Shown here one piece after another: positions 1 through 8,335 of a stretch of 64,000 bases of DNA; position 1 is the first letter of the stretch; every line of letters starts with the position of its first letter. The stretch spans positions 124,001 through 188,000 of the forward strand of contig NZ_JBHULZ010000023.1 of assembly GCF_042684705.1 (NCBI RefSeq), in the 5' to 3' direction. A program made the translations under genes and the position numbers. Source of the stretch: Mesonia sediminis. GTDB taxonomy: Bacteria > Bacteroidota > Bacteroidia > Flavobacteriales > Flavobacteriaceae. A model generated the notes under the pieces. It did no database searches and was not told the DNA's origin. It saw nothing but the letters and a program-made list of their open reading frames with translations.

Positions 1-1
1 A

Positions 2-793
2 ACTTTATTGATATTTCTTTTAAGTGGATTAGCTACTCTATTTGTTCAGCCGCTCATTTACGCTTACGAGAAATTGTTCGGATTGGTTTCAGATATGTCA
101 CTTTTAGAGCTATCAGACACTAATAGTAATTTACTTAAAGAACTTTCTAATAAAGCCCCAGGAACTTTCCATCATAGTTTAAACGTGGCCAATTTAGCCG
201 AGGCAGCAGCAAATGAAGTAGGAGCAAATGCATTGTTGGTTAGGGTAGGGGCTCTGTATCACGATATAGGGAAAATGACCAACCCGACCATGTTTACCGA
301 AAATCAAACTACTTCAGTTAATCCACATGATGAATTGCCTCCAAGTGAAAGTGCAGATATTATTATAAATCACGTTGTTTACGGAATAGAAATTGCCAAA
401 AAATACAATCTACCCGATCGCATAATTGATTTTATAAGAACGCATCATGGGACCACCTTGGTGTATTACTTTTATCAACAAGCAAAAAAAGAAGCTGAAA
501 ATAATCTAGAAGATGTTGATGAAAAAAGATTTATGTATCCTGGTCCTAAACCGTTCAGCAAAGAAACAGCTATTTTAATGATGAGTGACAGTGTAGAGGC
601 TGCTAGCAAAAGCTTAAAAGAACCCACCGCTCAACTTATTGATGATTTTGTAGAAAAAATTATCAACAAACAAATGGATCAAGGTCAATTTTTAAACGCT
701 GATATCACCTTTAAGGAAATACAAAATATTAAGAAGATTTTAAAACGAAAGCTCAAGAATATTTACCATCTTAGGATAGAATATCCAGAATAA
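2..793 (+). CDS. 7TM-HD (PgpH-type) phosphohydrolase, C-terminal part, cut by window edge
   Basis: The reading frame runs open through the left edge, so the N-terminal extracellular and membrane part is missing. What remains begins with the end of a transmembrane segment, followed by a cytoplasmic HD domain: a first metal-binding His in the stretch FHHSLNVANLAE, then YHDIGK, then HHGTT. This order (last TM helix, then an HD domain at the C-terminus) is that of the 7TM-HD family, whose characterised member PgpH hydrolyses cyclic di-AMP to pApA. Hydrolysis of c-di-AMP is therefore the likely job, by inference. The gene heads a tight plus-strand string; the DUF72 gene starts 5 bases after its stop. 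Family assignment is good, exact substrate less so. Confidence 0.85.
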   Translation, partial: TLLIFLLSGLATLFVQPLIYAYEKLFGLVSDMSLLELSDTNSNLLKELSNKAPGTFHHSLNVANLAEAAANEVGANALLVRVGALYHDIGKMTNPTMFTENQTTSVNPHDELPPSESADIIINHVVYGIEIAKKYNLPDRIIDFIRTHHGTTLVYYFYQQAKKEAENNLEDVDEKRFMYPGPKPFSKETAILMMSDSVEAASKSLKEPTAQLIDDFVEKIINKQMDQGQFLNADITFKEIQNIKKILKRKLKNIYHLRIEYPE

Positions 794-798
794 ATGAG

Positions 799-1662
799 AT
801 GAAATTTGGTAAAGTAAAATTATCGGAAATTAATAAGTTGTATCTTCCTCAAGACCATAAGCAAACACAAAATGTTTTGCATAAGTTTAAACCCCATTTC
901 TTTGAAGAAATTCGGGTTGGAGATTCAACTTGGACGAATTTAAAGCCAAATAATAAAAAAACAAAGCTCTCCGAGTATCAAGAAAAATTAAATGCCGTAG
1001 AATTGAATGCTTCTTTTTATAGAAACTGGTCGGCCAATCAATATCAAAAATGGAAAGAACAAGTAGATAATAATTTTAAATTTAGTCCTAAAGTGCCTCG
1101 GCAAATTTCACATTATAAAAGACTTGAAAATTGCGAATTGGCTACCCAGCATTTTACCGAGAATATTTCAAACCTAGGCAATACATTAGGCTGTAGCTTT
1201 ATGCAGATGCCAGAAAACTTTCAAGCCAACGAAACCAATCTACTACGTCTTGCTCATTTTATTAAATTATGGCCTTACGAGTTACCGCTAGCGATAGAAT
1301 TAAGACACTTTTCGTGGTTTAAAGATGAGGACTATGCCAACAAGCTAAATAATTTACTTTTAGCTTATAATATAAGCAGTGTAATTACCGATACGCCAGG
1401 AGAAAGAGCCGTTTTACATATGCGCTTAACCACAAATACAGCCTTTATTCGGTTTAATGCTTTAAATGAGGCTATCGATTATGAGCGGATTAATGAATGG
1501 GTGAATAAGATAGAGGACTGGTATAATAAAGGACTCAAGAAATTATATTTTTTCATGCATCAAGGTGATCAAGAAAATAAGGGGGTTTTATTATCCTATT
1601 TTATTACAAAATTGAACAAGCGGTATAATATTAATATTAAAAATCCTATTGCATTAAAATGA
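799..1662 (+). CDS. DUF72 (YecE-like) domain protein
   Basis: This 287-residue protein has the hallmarks of the DUF72/YecE family, a TIM-barrel-like fold: VGDSTW near the N-terminus, NAVELNASFYR around residues 70-80, and FKFSPKVPRQISH shortly after. No enzymatic reaction is firmly established for the family. There is no signal peptide, so it should be cytosolic. It begins 5 bases after the HD phosphohydrolase and its ATG/TGA overlap (ATGA) couples it to the Nudix gene, so the three are probably translated from one message. Length matches the family. Function remains unknown. Confidence 0.85.
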   Translation: MKFGKVKLSEINKLYLPQDHKQTQNVLHKFKPHFFEEIRVGDSTWTNLKPNNKKTKLSEYQEKLNAVELNASFYRNWSANQYQKWKEQVDNNFKFSPKVPRQISHYKRLENCELATQHFTENISNLGNTLGCSFMQMPENFQANETNLLRLAHFIKLWPYELPLAIELRHFSWFKDEDYANKLNNLLLAYNISSVITDTPGERAVLHMRLTTNTAFIRFNALNEAIDYERINEWVNKIEDWYNKGLKKLYFFMHQGDQENKGVLLSYFITKLNKRYNINIKNPIALK

Positions 1663-2102
1663 GCGAAGACATTTCAATTACAACCGACGCTGTGGTTTTT
1701 CACAAATCTAATTCTGACATATATGTCTTATTGATTAGAAGAAAGAATCAGCCATTTAAAGATGCCTGGGCATTACCTGGTGGTTTTTTAGAACCTAAAG
1801 AAACCCTGAAATATGCTTGCGCACGAGAATTAGAAGAAGAAACAGGATTAAGAATTAAAAATTGGACTCAAACAGGGATTTATGATGACGTTAAACGCGA
1901 TCCCAGAAAAAGAATTATTAGCATCGCTTTTGCTAGTCTATTAACAGAAAGACCTATCGCAAAAGCAGCTGATGATGCAAAAGAAGTAAGCTGGGAAATC
2001 TTACCCATAAAGGAAGATATTTCTTTAGCCTTTGATCACCAGCAAATTATAGAAGACGCAATTTTAAAATTAAATATACAAAATGAGATTTCATACACGT
2101 AA
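1659..2102 (+). CDS. Nudix hydrolase
   Basis: A complete Nudix box is visible at residues 42-64: G42, five residues, E48, seven residues, R56-E57, L58, E60-E61, G63-L64. The Glu residues bind the Mg2+ used to cleave nucleoside diphosphates linked to another moiety (NDP-X). The 147-residue length and the strand before the box (YVLLIRRKNQPFKDAWALPGG) fit the ADP-ribose pyrophosphatase-like or NrtR N-domain-like branch, but there is no C-terminal winged helix, so it is an enzyme and not an NrtR regulator. It overlaps the DUF72 stop by 4 bases and the downstream thioesterase by 20. The exact substrate cannot be read from the sequence. Confidence 0.92.
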   Translation: MSEDISITTDAVVFHKSNSDIYVLLIRRKNQPFKDAWALPGGFLEPKETLKYACARELEEETGLRIKNWTQTGIYDDVKRDPRKRIISIAFASLLTERPIAKAADDAKEVSWEILPIKEDISLAFDHQQIIEDAILKLNIQNEISYT

Positions 2103-2475
2103 ATGGGTAAAACCAGAAGACCTTAACCCTAATGCCACCCTTTTTGGCGGTCGACTTTTAAGTTGGATAGACGAAGAAGCGGCACTATATACCGTAGTAC
2201 AATTAGAAAATCCTAAAACGGTTACAGCCTATATGAGCGAAATAAGTTTTAAAAGTTCTGCCAAACAAGGAGATATAATTGAAATAGGAATTGAAGTAGT
2301 GAAGTTTGGAAAAACATCAATTACACTAAGAAGTGAAGCAAGAAACATGATGACTAGGGAAACTATTCTGGTAGTTGACCAAATAATCATGGTTAATTTG
2401 GGAGAAGATGGTAAGCCAATCCCGCACGGTAAAAGCAAAGTTGAGTTTGTACGCGATCGGCTTAAATCAAAATAA
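2083..2475 (+). CDS. Acyl-CoA thioesterase, hotdog fold (YciA/BACH-like)
   Basis: This 130-residue single hotdog domain carries the family signature: NPNATLFGGRLLSWIDEEAAL, in which D30 is the expected catalytic acid, followed by the long central helix and a strand with FKSSAKQGDIIEIGIEV. YciA/BACH enzymes hydrolyse acyl-CoA thioesters to free acid plus CoA in the cytosol. The ATG lies inside the end of the Nudix gene (20-base overlap), so it is probably the last gene of the HD-DUF72-Nudix-thioesterase string. It ends one base from the convergent DUF3817 gene, with no hairpin between them. Chain-length preference is not readable. Confidence 0.9.
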   Translation: MRFHTRKWVKPEDLNPNATLFGGRLLSWIDEEAALYTVVQLENPKTVTAYMSEISFKSSAKQGDIIEIGIEVVKFGKTSITLRSEARNMMTRETILVVDQIIMVNLGEDGKPIPHGKSKVEFVRDRLKSK

Positions 2476-2476
2476 C

Positions 2477-2767
2477 CTATTTATTATTGGGTAAATATTT
2501 TTTATCGGCATAAAATGGGCCAAAGGGTAAAATAGAGCAAATTATCACAATAACTAATGTTTTTAATGACCAGTTTAGTTTTTCATACATCCAGTATGCA
2601 CCCATTACGTATAAAACAAAGAGTACGCCGTGAGCCATACCTACAGTGCTAACCATTTCTGGACTATTAAACATATATTTTAAAGGCATTGCAATCAATA
2701 GTAATACTAAGAAAGATATAGCCTCTAAAATGCTTATCCACCTGAAAACCCGAATAAATTTATCCAT
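2477..2767 (-). CDS. DUF3817 small membrane protein
   Basis: This 96-residue protein has about three hydrophobic segments (roughly residues 10-30, 40-60 and 68-85). It shows the DUF3817 pattern: an N-terminal RWISILEAISFLVLL stretch, a central GMAHGVLFVLYV stretch with His, and a C-terminal LPFGPFYADKK. DUF3817 proteins are integral inner-membrane proteins of unknown function. The start ATG lies 13 bases from a TATCTTTG element on the same strand, so it has its own promoter, divergent from galE. Confidence 0.85.
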   Translation of the reverse strand: MDKFIRVFRWISILEAISFLVLLLIAMPLKYMFNSPEMVSTVGMAHGVLFVLYVMGAYWMYEKLNWSLKTLVIVIICSILPFGPFYADKKYLPNNK

Positions 2768-2779
2768 AATTTTTTAATG

Positions 2780-2807
2780 CAAAGATACAATATTCAAAAT
2801 GCACAAA
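2780..2807 (-). promoter_or_regulatory. Candidate promoter of the DUF3817 gene
   Basis: Read on the minus strand, TTTG (2807-2804) precedes TATCTTTG (2787-2780) by 16 bases, 13 bases before the start codon. The second element matches the Bacteroidota -7 consensus TAnnTTTG exactly; the spacer is slightly short. Confidence 0.55.
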
Positions 2808-2844
2808 TAGTAAAACAAACTAAATAATTACTTACATAATTTAG

Positions 2845-2852
2845 TATGTTTG
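2845..2852 (+). promoter_or_regulatory. Candidate -7 element of galE
   Basis: TATGTTTG matches TAnnTTTG and ends 15 bases before the galE ATG, implying a very short leader that contains AAGGAA. No clear TTTG is seen at the -33 position. Confidence 0.5.
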
Positions 2853-2867
2853 TTTAAAATAAGGAAC

Positions 2868-3902
2868 ATGAAAATTTTAGTAACGGGAGGTCTTGGTTAC
2901 ATCGGATCACATACGGTTGTTCAATTGCTTCAAAACAACTATGAAGTCATAATCATTGATAATTTATCAAATTCTAGCTTTACAACCTTAGAAGGAATTT
3001 GTAGTATTACCAATAAATCTCCGAAATTTTCAAGATTAGATTTAAGAAATCCTTTAAAGGTACAACAGTTTTTTGATGAGCATCCAGACATTCAGGGTGT
3101 AATTCATTTTGCAGCATCGAAGGCTGTGGGCGAAAGTGTTGAAAAGCCTTTATTGTATTATGAAAACAACCTCAATACGCTTATTTTTCTTTTGCAGGAG
3201 ATGCGAAGAAGAAACCTTAATAATTTTATTTTCAGTTCTTCTTGTACCGTTTACGGTCAAGCCGATTTATTACCCATAGATGAAAATGCTCCTGTGAAAA
3301 CGGCAGAGTCGCCTTATGGGAATACCAAACAGATAGGAGAAGAAATTATAAAAGACTTTAGTAAAAGTGAAAAACAGTTTAAGGCTATCGCTTTGCGTTA
3401 TTTTAATCCAATAGGGGCACACCCTTCCGCGCGCATTGGGGAGTTACCAATGGGAATACCTCAAAATTTAGTGCCCTTTATAACACAGACCGCTATAGGA
3501 AAACGAGATAAATTATCTGTATTTGGAGACGATTACCAAACAGCAGATGGTACAGCCATTCGAGATTATATTCATGTAATGGATTTAGCAGAGGCACATA
3601 TGGTAGCTTTAGAACGTTTAATTAAAGAAAAACAGGCTAAAAACTACGAGGTTTTTAATATTGGTACAGGTAAAGGAAGCTCGGTAATGGAGGTTATAAA
3701 AGTTTTTGAAAAAGTAACGGGAGAGCCTTTAAATTACGAGTTAACGAGTAGAAGACCAGGAGATGTAGAGGCAGCATTTGCCGATACTACAAAAGCAAAT
3801 CAGGAATTGGGTTGGAAGGCTAAGCACAGTCTTGAAGAAGCTTTAATCAGCGCTTGGGCTTGGGAAAAAAGATTAGCTGAAGCGGAAAAAAATGAAATAT
3901 AA
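2868..3902 (+). CDS. galE: UDP-glucose 4-epimerase
   Basis: GalE interconverts UDP-glucose and UDP-galactose in the cytosol, using tightly bound NAD+. Visible features of this 344-residue protein: a Rossmann GGLGYIG motif at residues 7-13, the SSSCTVYG strand near 123-130, and the extended-SDR catalytic Tyr150-xxx-Lys154 in ESPYGNTK. The frame is open a little further upstream, from a TTG, but the ATG at 2868 has an AAGGAA ribosome-binding-like sequence six bases ahead and starts directly with the Rossmann strand, so I use it. It is a monocistronic gene between its own -7 element and a strong hairpin terminator. It supplies UDP-galactose for surface polysaccharide by family knowledge. Confidence 0.95.
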   Translation: MKILVTGGLGYIGSHTVVQLLQNNYEVIIIDNLSNSSFTTLEGICSITNKSPKFSRLDLRNPLKVQQFFDEHPDIQGVIHFAASKAVGESVEKPLLYYENNLNTLIFLLQEMRRRNLNNFIFSSSCTVYGQADLLPIDENAPVKTAESPYGNTKQIGEEIIKDFSKSEKQFKAIALRYFNPIGAHPSARIGELPMGIPQNLVPFITQTAIGKRDKLSVFGDDYQTADGTAIRDYIHVMDLAEAHMVALERLIKEKQAKNYEVFNIGTGKGSSVMEVIKVFEKVTGEPLNYELTSRRPGDVEAAFADTTKANQELGWKAKHSLEEALISAWAWEKRLAEAEKNEI

Positions 3903-3945
3903 TTATAAGATAAAGCCCGTTTAACAAACGGGCTTTATCTTATAA
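3903..3945. terminator. Strong bidirectional hairpin terminator
   Basis: A perfect 20-bp inverted repeat with a 3-base AAC loop, GC-rich in the middle (GCCCGTTT/AAACGGGC) and A/T-rich at the outer ends. It sits just after the galE stop and before the stop of the opposite acidic protein, so it can end both transcripts. Confidence 0.9.
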
Positions 3946-3958
3946 ATTTAAAAAATTA

Positions 3959-4366
3959 CTAGAATTCGTAATTCTGTAAAGCTTCATTATACTCTCTAAT
4001 TTCTTCTATATTCAACTTATTATCGCTATCTTTAATAAGGTTTATGAAATAAATCATGCTTTGATCGGCATCAAATTCATTTTCGGTTTCAAGACGCTCG
4101 TCAGTCTCTTCTTCTCTTCCTTCTAGCTCATCTTCTTCCAAAGCCTCTAAAGGTTCTTCTTCTGGAATAGGAATATCAAAAGTAAAAGTTTCTTCAATAT
4201 GCTCATAAGCCAAACGCAGTGCTTTGGCCACAACTGGTCTTTTTTCTTCAACCGCAAAAGGGCGTAGCTCTTTTAAATCGGCTACTAAAGTGTTGGCAAT
4301 GATTCCTACTTGATTAAGCTCATCTAAAATTTTGGCTATAAGTTTTTGTGCTTTTGGATTATTCAA
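3959..4366 (-). CDS. Conserved acidic hypothetical protein, TTG start
   Basis: I do not recognise a named domain in this 135-residue protein. Residues 1-65 look helical and carry basic and hydrophobic residues; residues 66-105 are dominated by Glu and Asp (EEEPLEALEEDELEGREEE); the last 30 residues look like a helix with DSDNKLNIEEIREY, faintly EF-hand-like but too incomplete to call. No signal peptide or membrane segment is present. The only in-frame start before the conserved-looking N-terminus is TTG, with stop codons just upstream, and a TACTTTTG promoter element lies about 30 bases before it. That makes a non-ATG start likely. Confidence 0.7.
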   Translation of the reverse strand: MNNPKAQKLIAKILDELNQVGIIANTLVADLKELRPFAVEEKRPVVAKALRLAYEHIEETFTFDIPIPEEEPLEALEEDELEGREEETDERLETENEFDADQSMIYFINLIKDSDNKLNIEEIREYNEALQNYEF

Positions 4367-4396
4367 TGTAGCTAGTTTTTAAAGTTATTAGAATTG

Positions 4397-4404
4397 CAAA
4401 AGTA
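4397..4404 (-). promoter_or_regulatory. Candidate -7 element of the acidic protein gene
   Basis: TACTTTTG on the minus strand fits TAnnTTTG and lies about 30 bases upstream of the TTG start at 4366. No -33 element is obvious. Confidence 0.45.
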
Positions 4405-4550
4405 AGGGTTTATGTCTAAAAATTTTCATGCTAGACTTAAAATTATCATCTAATTTTTTTTCGGTGTGGATTAATGTTTTGATTTACAAACCGATAAATT
4501 TAAAAGTAGAAATTCTTTTAAATTAGGCTATAAATTCCTTTAAAACTGCT

Positions 4551-4558
4551 TAATTTTG
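4551..4558 (+). promoter_or_regulatory. Candidate -7 element of the SF2 helicase gene
   Basis: TAATTTTG matches TAnnTTTG, 43 bases before the ATG at 4602. A -33 TTTG is not seen at the usual distance. Confidence 0.45.
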
Positions 4559-4601
4559 CAGGATTAAATTTCTAACAAGATTAACATTTAAGACCTCTTT
4601 A

Positions 4602-6137
4602 ATGACCGATATTATGGTGGAGAATACGAAAGACAAAATTGAAAAAAGCAATACTGAAAAAGAATTGTATGGCTACCAACAAGAAGATTTGAATAAAATA
4701 TTTTCTTATCTAGATGAAGCACCAGACAACTTTAATTTGCTGTATCAATTACCAACAGGTGGGGGAAAAACCGTTATATTTTCAGAAATTGTTCGGCGCT
4801 ATATTAATCAAACAGACAAAAAGGTTGTTATTTTAACGCACAGGATTGAGCTATGTAAGCAGACCTCAAAAATGTTAAAAGGATTTGGGGTAAAAAACAA
4901 AATCATTAATTCAAAAGTAAAAGAACTTCCCGATCAGGACGATTACCAATGCTTTGTTGCGATGGTAGAGACTTTAAATAACCGCTTGAATGATGATAAA
5001 TTAGAAGTAGCCGATGTTGGCTTGGTAATTATAGATGAAGCACATTATAATTCATTCACAAAATTATTTAAGTATTTTGAAGACTCATTTATTTTAGGTG
5101 TTACGGCCACCCCTTTAAGTTCTAATATTAAGTTGCCGATGAAAGACAACTATCAAGAACTAATAGTTGGAAATTCAATTCCATCATTGATACAGCAAGG
5201 ATTCTTAGCGCGAGCAAAAACTTATAGCTATGATGTAGGTTTAACCTCCTTGCAGGTAGGTATTAACGGAGATTACACCGTAAAATCATCTGAAGACCTT
5301 TATACGAATATGTCAATGCAAAATAAGCTTGTTCAGGCTTATGAAGAGCATTGTAAAGGTAAAAAAACCCTAATTTTCAACAATGGGATAAATACTTCGT
5401 GGTACGTCTATCAAACTTTTAAAGATGCTGGGTATGAAATCAAGCACTTAGACAATACCCATTCTAAAAAAGAAAGAAAAGAAATTTTAAAATGGTTTAA
5501 AAATAAACCCGATGCTATCCTGACCTCAGTGAGTATTTTAACTACCGGTTTTGATGAGCCTACTGTTGAAAATATTATTTTAAACCGAGCTACTAAATCT
5601 CTAACACTCTATTACCAAATGATTGGTCGTGGTTCTCGTAAATTACCAGGGAAAGACACTTTTAATGTTATTGATTTGGGAAATAATGCCGCGCGTTTTG
5701 GGCTTTGGGATGCACCAGTAGATTGGCAGCTTATATTTAAAAATCCAGACTATTTCTTAGAAAATATTACTGGTGATGAGGAGATAGAAAGAGAGTTTAA
5801 GTACAAGATGCCCGCTGAAATAAGGGAAATGTTTAAAAACTCAGAAGACATTGAGTTTGATATTAAAGCAGCATATGAAAAGGCGGTGAATAATGGAGAG
5901 AAATCAAAAAAGGTTTTAGAGGCTTCAATAGAGCAGCATGCCAAAATGTGTATAGAGAATAGTGAAGATGTGTTTGACGCTAGAATTTTGGCAAGAGAAT
6001 TAGCCGATGATATTAGAGATCGAGTTAAACGTTACTCGTATTGCATTATCAATAATACCAAAAATTACCGTGACTGGTTGTACGAGGATTACAATCGAAA
6101 ATTGCGTTCTAGAATCAATGAATTATTTATCGATTAA
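4602..6137 (+). CDS. SF2 DEAD/DEAH helicase, stand-alone
   Basis: This 511-residue protein is a superfamily 2 helicase of the RAD25/ResIII-like kind. Visible motifs: Walker A PTGGGKT at residues 51-57, Walker B/II DEAH at 145-148, motif III-like TATP at 168-171, a second RecA lobe with FNNGINTS and TGFDEPTVENII, and motif VI QMIGRGSRKLPGK. The last 140 residues or so are charged and carry no recognised domain. There is no nuclease, methylase or specificity gene nearby, so it is not part of a restriction system here. It stands alone between its own -7 element and a hairpin terminator. A DNA-repair role is only a guess; the substrate is unknown. Confidence 0.88.
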   Translation: MTDIMVENTKDKIEKSNTEKELYGYQQEDLNKIFSYLDEAPDNFNLLYQLPTGGGKTVIFSEIVRRYINQTDKKVVILTHRIELCKQTSKMLKGFGVKNKIINSKVKELPDQDDYQCFVAMVETLNNRLNDDKLEVADVGLVIIDEAHYNSFTKLFKYFEDSFILGVTATPLSSNIKLPMKDNYQELIVGNSIPSLIQQGFLARAKTYSYDVGLTSLQVGINGDYTVKSSEDLYTNMSMQNKLVQAYEEHCKGKKTLIFNNGINTSWYVYQTFKDAGYEIKHLDNTHSKKERKEILKWFKNKPDAILTSVSILTTGFDEPTVENIILNRATKSLTLYYQMIGRGSRKLPGKDTFNVIDLGNNAARFGLWDAPVDWQLIFKNPDYFLENITGDEEIEREFKYKMPAEIREMFKNSEDIEFDIKAAYEKAVNNGEKSKKVLEASIEQHAKMCIENSEDVFDARILARELADDIRDRVKRYSYCIINNTKNYRDWLYEDYNRKLRSRINELFID

Positions 6138-6160
6138 CAAATAATCTCATTTAGAAAAAT

Positions 6161-6191
6161 AAAAAACTAGCGAATTAACCGCTAGTTTTTT
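6161..6191. terminator. Hairpin terminator after the SF2 helicase
   Basis: AAAAAACTAGCG and its exact complement flank a 7-base loop, giving a 12-bp stem with runs of A and T at the ends. It lies between convergent genes and can work in both directions. Confidence 0.85.
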
Positions 6192-6226
6192 ATTTTGTTT
6201 TTAAAGGTTTTGTATGTGATTAGTAT

Positions 6227-6847
6227 TTAGTTTAGCGCGCCAAAAATCATTACACCATAAATGAAAAAGCGTAAAAATCGCAATAGACCAAAAAGCAAAT
6301 AACTTCCAAAAGGGAATTTAATTATACCGGCTGCAATACTTGAAATAGCAAACGGAACAGGTAGTAAAGCTCCTACCACAATTAAAAAACCTCCCCATTT
6401 TCGCATATTTTTAATATGCTTGGCCATTTTCACTTCAAGGTAAACAAAAACCGAAGGAATACTTGCAATTCCGCGTCCAGCGAAATAAGATACTATTCCG
6501 CCTAAATAAGATAATAAGGCCAAGGCAAATAAATACCAGTTAGGATGTAGCGATTTTCCTGCCCAAGCAATAAAGATTTCAGGCGGGATGAGTCCTAATA
6601 TAGATTCAGACAAAAAGAAAACGCTTAGCACTCCAATGGGCGGGAAATTAGCGGTAATATAAGCCAAAACATCATTGATATCTATCACAAAAAAATGAAC
6701 GGCAATAAGTCCAACTACAAAAACAGCAATAGGAATGGCTGCTTTAAGCAAAGATTTTCCTACAAATGAGTAAAACCCAGTATATGAATAATACTGGTGC
6801 AGTAATTTCCAACGGGGCTTTTTCTTAAAATTCTTGTTATTTGACAT
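6227..6847 (-). CDS. VTT/DedA-like membrane protein
   Basis: The protein has 206 residues and about five hydrophobic segments after a basic cytoplasmic N-terminus. Its central part fits the VTT (SNARE-associated/DedA) domain: an ESILGLIPPEIFIAWAG re-entrant-like stretch, then YLGGIVSYFAGRG, and a second half-helix pair LLPVPFAISSIAAGI with prolines. DedA-family proteins help move lipid carriers such as undecaprenyl phosphate across the inner membrane; here the assignment is to the broad superfamily and the substrate is not readable. A perfect TACCTTTG element lies upstream. It is not co-operonic with the MscS gene, which starts far away on the same strand. Confidence 0.8.
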   Translation of the reverse strand: MSNNKNFKKKPRWKLLHQYYSYTGFYSFVGKSLLKAAIPIAVFVVGLIAVHFFVIDINDVLAYITANFPPIGVLSVFFLSESILGLIPPEIFIAWAGKSLHPNWYLFALALLSYLGGIVSYFAGRGIASIPSVFVYLEVKMAKHIKNMRKWGGFLIVVGALLPVPFAISSIAAGIIKFPFGSYLLFGLLRFLRFFIYGVMIFGALN

Positions 6848-6873
6848 TTATTTGAGGCAAATATTAAAAGTTG

Positions 6874-6904
6874 CAAAGGTAAGTTCAAATATTAGCTTCT
6901 ACAA
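6874..6904 (-). promoter_or_regulatory. Candidate promoter of the VTT gene
   Basis: On the minus strand TTG (6904-6902), 20 bases, then TACCTTTG (6881-6874), 26 bases before the ATG. The -7 part is an exact match and the spacing is within the flavobacterial range. Confidence 0.6.
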
Positions 6905-6919
6905 GTTAAAACATAGATT

Positions 6920-8209
6920 TTAGGATTGATTTTGCGGCGGAACAAAATTGTTTTTCTCGTTCTTTTCCATAATTGAACTACTAGGTAATTCGTAAACTTC
7001 TAATTTAAAATATGGTAATGCTGCTAATATATGATCAAAAAGATCAGAGACAATACCCTCATAGTTCAACCAAACCTTATCTGCCGAAAAAGCATATACT
7101 TCTAAGGGTGTTCCTTGTGCCGTAGGAGGGAGCTGTCTTACCATTGCTATCATTTCGTGATTTATTTTAGGATGGTTGGCCAGGTACAACTCTATATACC
7201 TCCTAAAAACACCAATGTTGGTAAGGTTTCGCCCATTAACTATCTGCGATTTATTAATGTTGTATTGCTTGTTGTATTGCTCAATTTCCTTAGATTTTTC
7301 ATCCAAATAGGGAGCTATTAATTGAATATTTTTTAAATCTGCTATATCTTCAGAACTCAAAAAGCGAATAGAATTTGTTTTGATATTTACGGCGCGCTTA
7401 ATTCGACGACCTCCCGATACACTCATTCCCCTCCAATTTTTAAAAGAATCAGAAATCAAGTAATAGGTGGGTATACTGGTAATGGTTTTATCAAAATTTC
7501 TTATTTTAACAGATGATAAATTTATTTCTATGACATCTCCATCTGCACCATACTTTTCCATAGTGATCCAATCACCAATACGAACTGTATCATTAACAGC
7601 TACTTGAATGCTAGCTACAAATCCTAGAATGGTATCTTTAAAAATCAGTAAAATTATGGCGGATAAAGCTCCTAATGCGGTTAAAAATTGCCAAACCGAT
7701 TTTCCTGTTAGCAAGCTGAAAATTATTATGCCTCCAAAAAGCCAAATAAAAATCATAACCACTTGTATGTAGCTTTCTATAGGCTTATCTTTAAAACTAT
7801 TTAGCGTTCGTAGAAAATCTCTTAAACTTCTTAAGACACTGCGTATGAACCAAATGCTAATGATAATACTAGCAAGATCTAATAAGATAATTGATTCATC
7901 TCTCAATGCAGGGAAATCGATTAAAAGATAAGGTAACATTGAGCGATAAAACAACAGCGTAATCAAATGAGTGAGGTGGGTAAGCGCATTGTTTTTAAAA
8001 AGAAAATCGTCAAAAACTGTTTTGGTTTTTCTCACCAGCTTACCAAAACTTGTGATTAGAATTTTACGGATTAAGAAGTTAAAAAGATAACCTAAAATTA
8101 AAAGAAGAATAAGATTGAACGTAAAATTACCATATTGCGCCATAGTGTCAGTCCAATTGAAATCCTTTAACCAATAGTACGCCCAACGCGCTGTTTCTTT
8201 ATGCTGCAT
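6920..8209 (-). CDS. MscS-family mechanosensitive channel, YbdG type
   Basis: This 429-residue inner-membrane protein has about five transmembrane segments in its first 190 residues, then a conserved MscS core (KDTILGFVASIQVAVNDTVRIGDWI) whose first part is the pore-lining helix and whose rest enters the beta domain. The following GADGDVIEINLSSVKIRNFD and NWRGMSVSGGRRIKR stretches are characteristic of the YbdG/MscM subgroup, which releases solutes upon hypo-osmotic shock. Upstream of the ATG an in-frame TTG immediately precedes it; I choose the ATG at 8209. It is transcribed divergently from the FUSC gene. The C-terminus ends in a charged tail (EKNEKNNFVPPQ). Confidence 0.9.
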   Translation of the reverse strand: MQHKETARWAYYWLKDFNWTDTMAQYGNFTFNLILLLILGYLFNFLIRKILITSFGKLVRKTKTVFDDFLFKNNALTHLTHLITLLFYRSMLPYLLIDFPALRDESIILLDLASIIISIWFIRSVLRSLRDFLRTLNSFKDKPIESYIQVVMIFIWLFGGIIIFSLLTGKSVWQFLTALGALSAIILLIFKDTILGFVASIQVAVNDTVRIGDWITMEKYGADGDVIEINLSSVKIRNFDKTITSIPTYYLISDSFKNWRGMSVSGGRRIKRAVNIKTNSIRFLSSEDIADLKNIQLIAPYLDEKSKEIEQYNKQYNINKSQIVNGRNLTNIGVFRRYIELYLANHPKINHEMIAMVRQLPPTAQGTPLEVYAFSADKVWLNYEGIVSDLFDHILAALPYFKLEVYELPSSSIMEKNEKNNFVPPQNQS

Positions 8210-8279
8210 CAAATTTTAAATTTACGTAAAAATACTAGTACTTTAGTCGCTATACAAGTACATAACCAATATTTTATAA

Positions 8280-8287
8280 TAAGTTTG
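8280..8287 (+). promoter_or_regulatory. Candidate -7 element of the FUSC operon
   Basis: TAAGTTTG fits TAnnTTTG and lies 48 bases before the ATG at 8336, in the spacer divergent from the MscS gene. Confidence 0.45.
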
Positions 8288-8335
8288 CGACATCAATTAA
8301 ACTCAATGAAAAAATGATTCTTTGGATTAAGGGCA

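Noticed and set aside
4602..6137. Restriction or phage-defence system around the SF2 helicase
   Set aside because: No nuclease, methylase, specificity, PLD or Argonaute gene adjoins it; the neighbours are galE, an acidic protein and a VTT protein.
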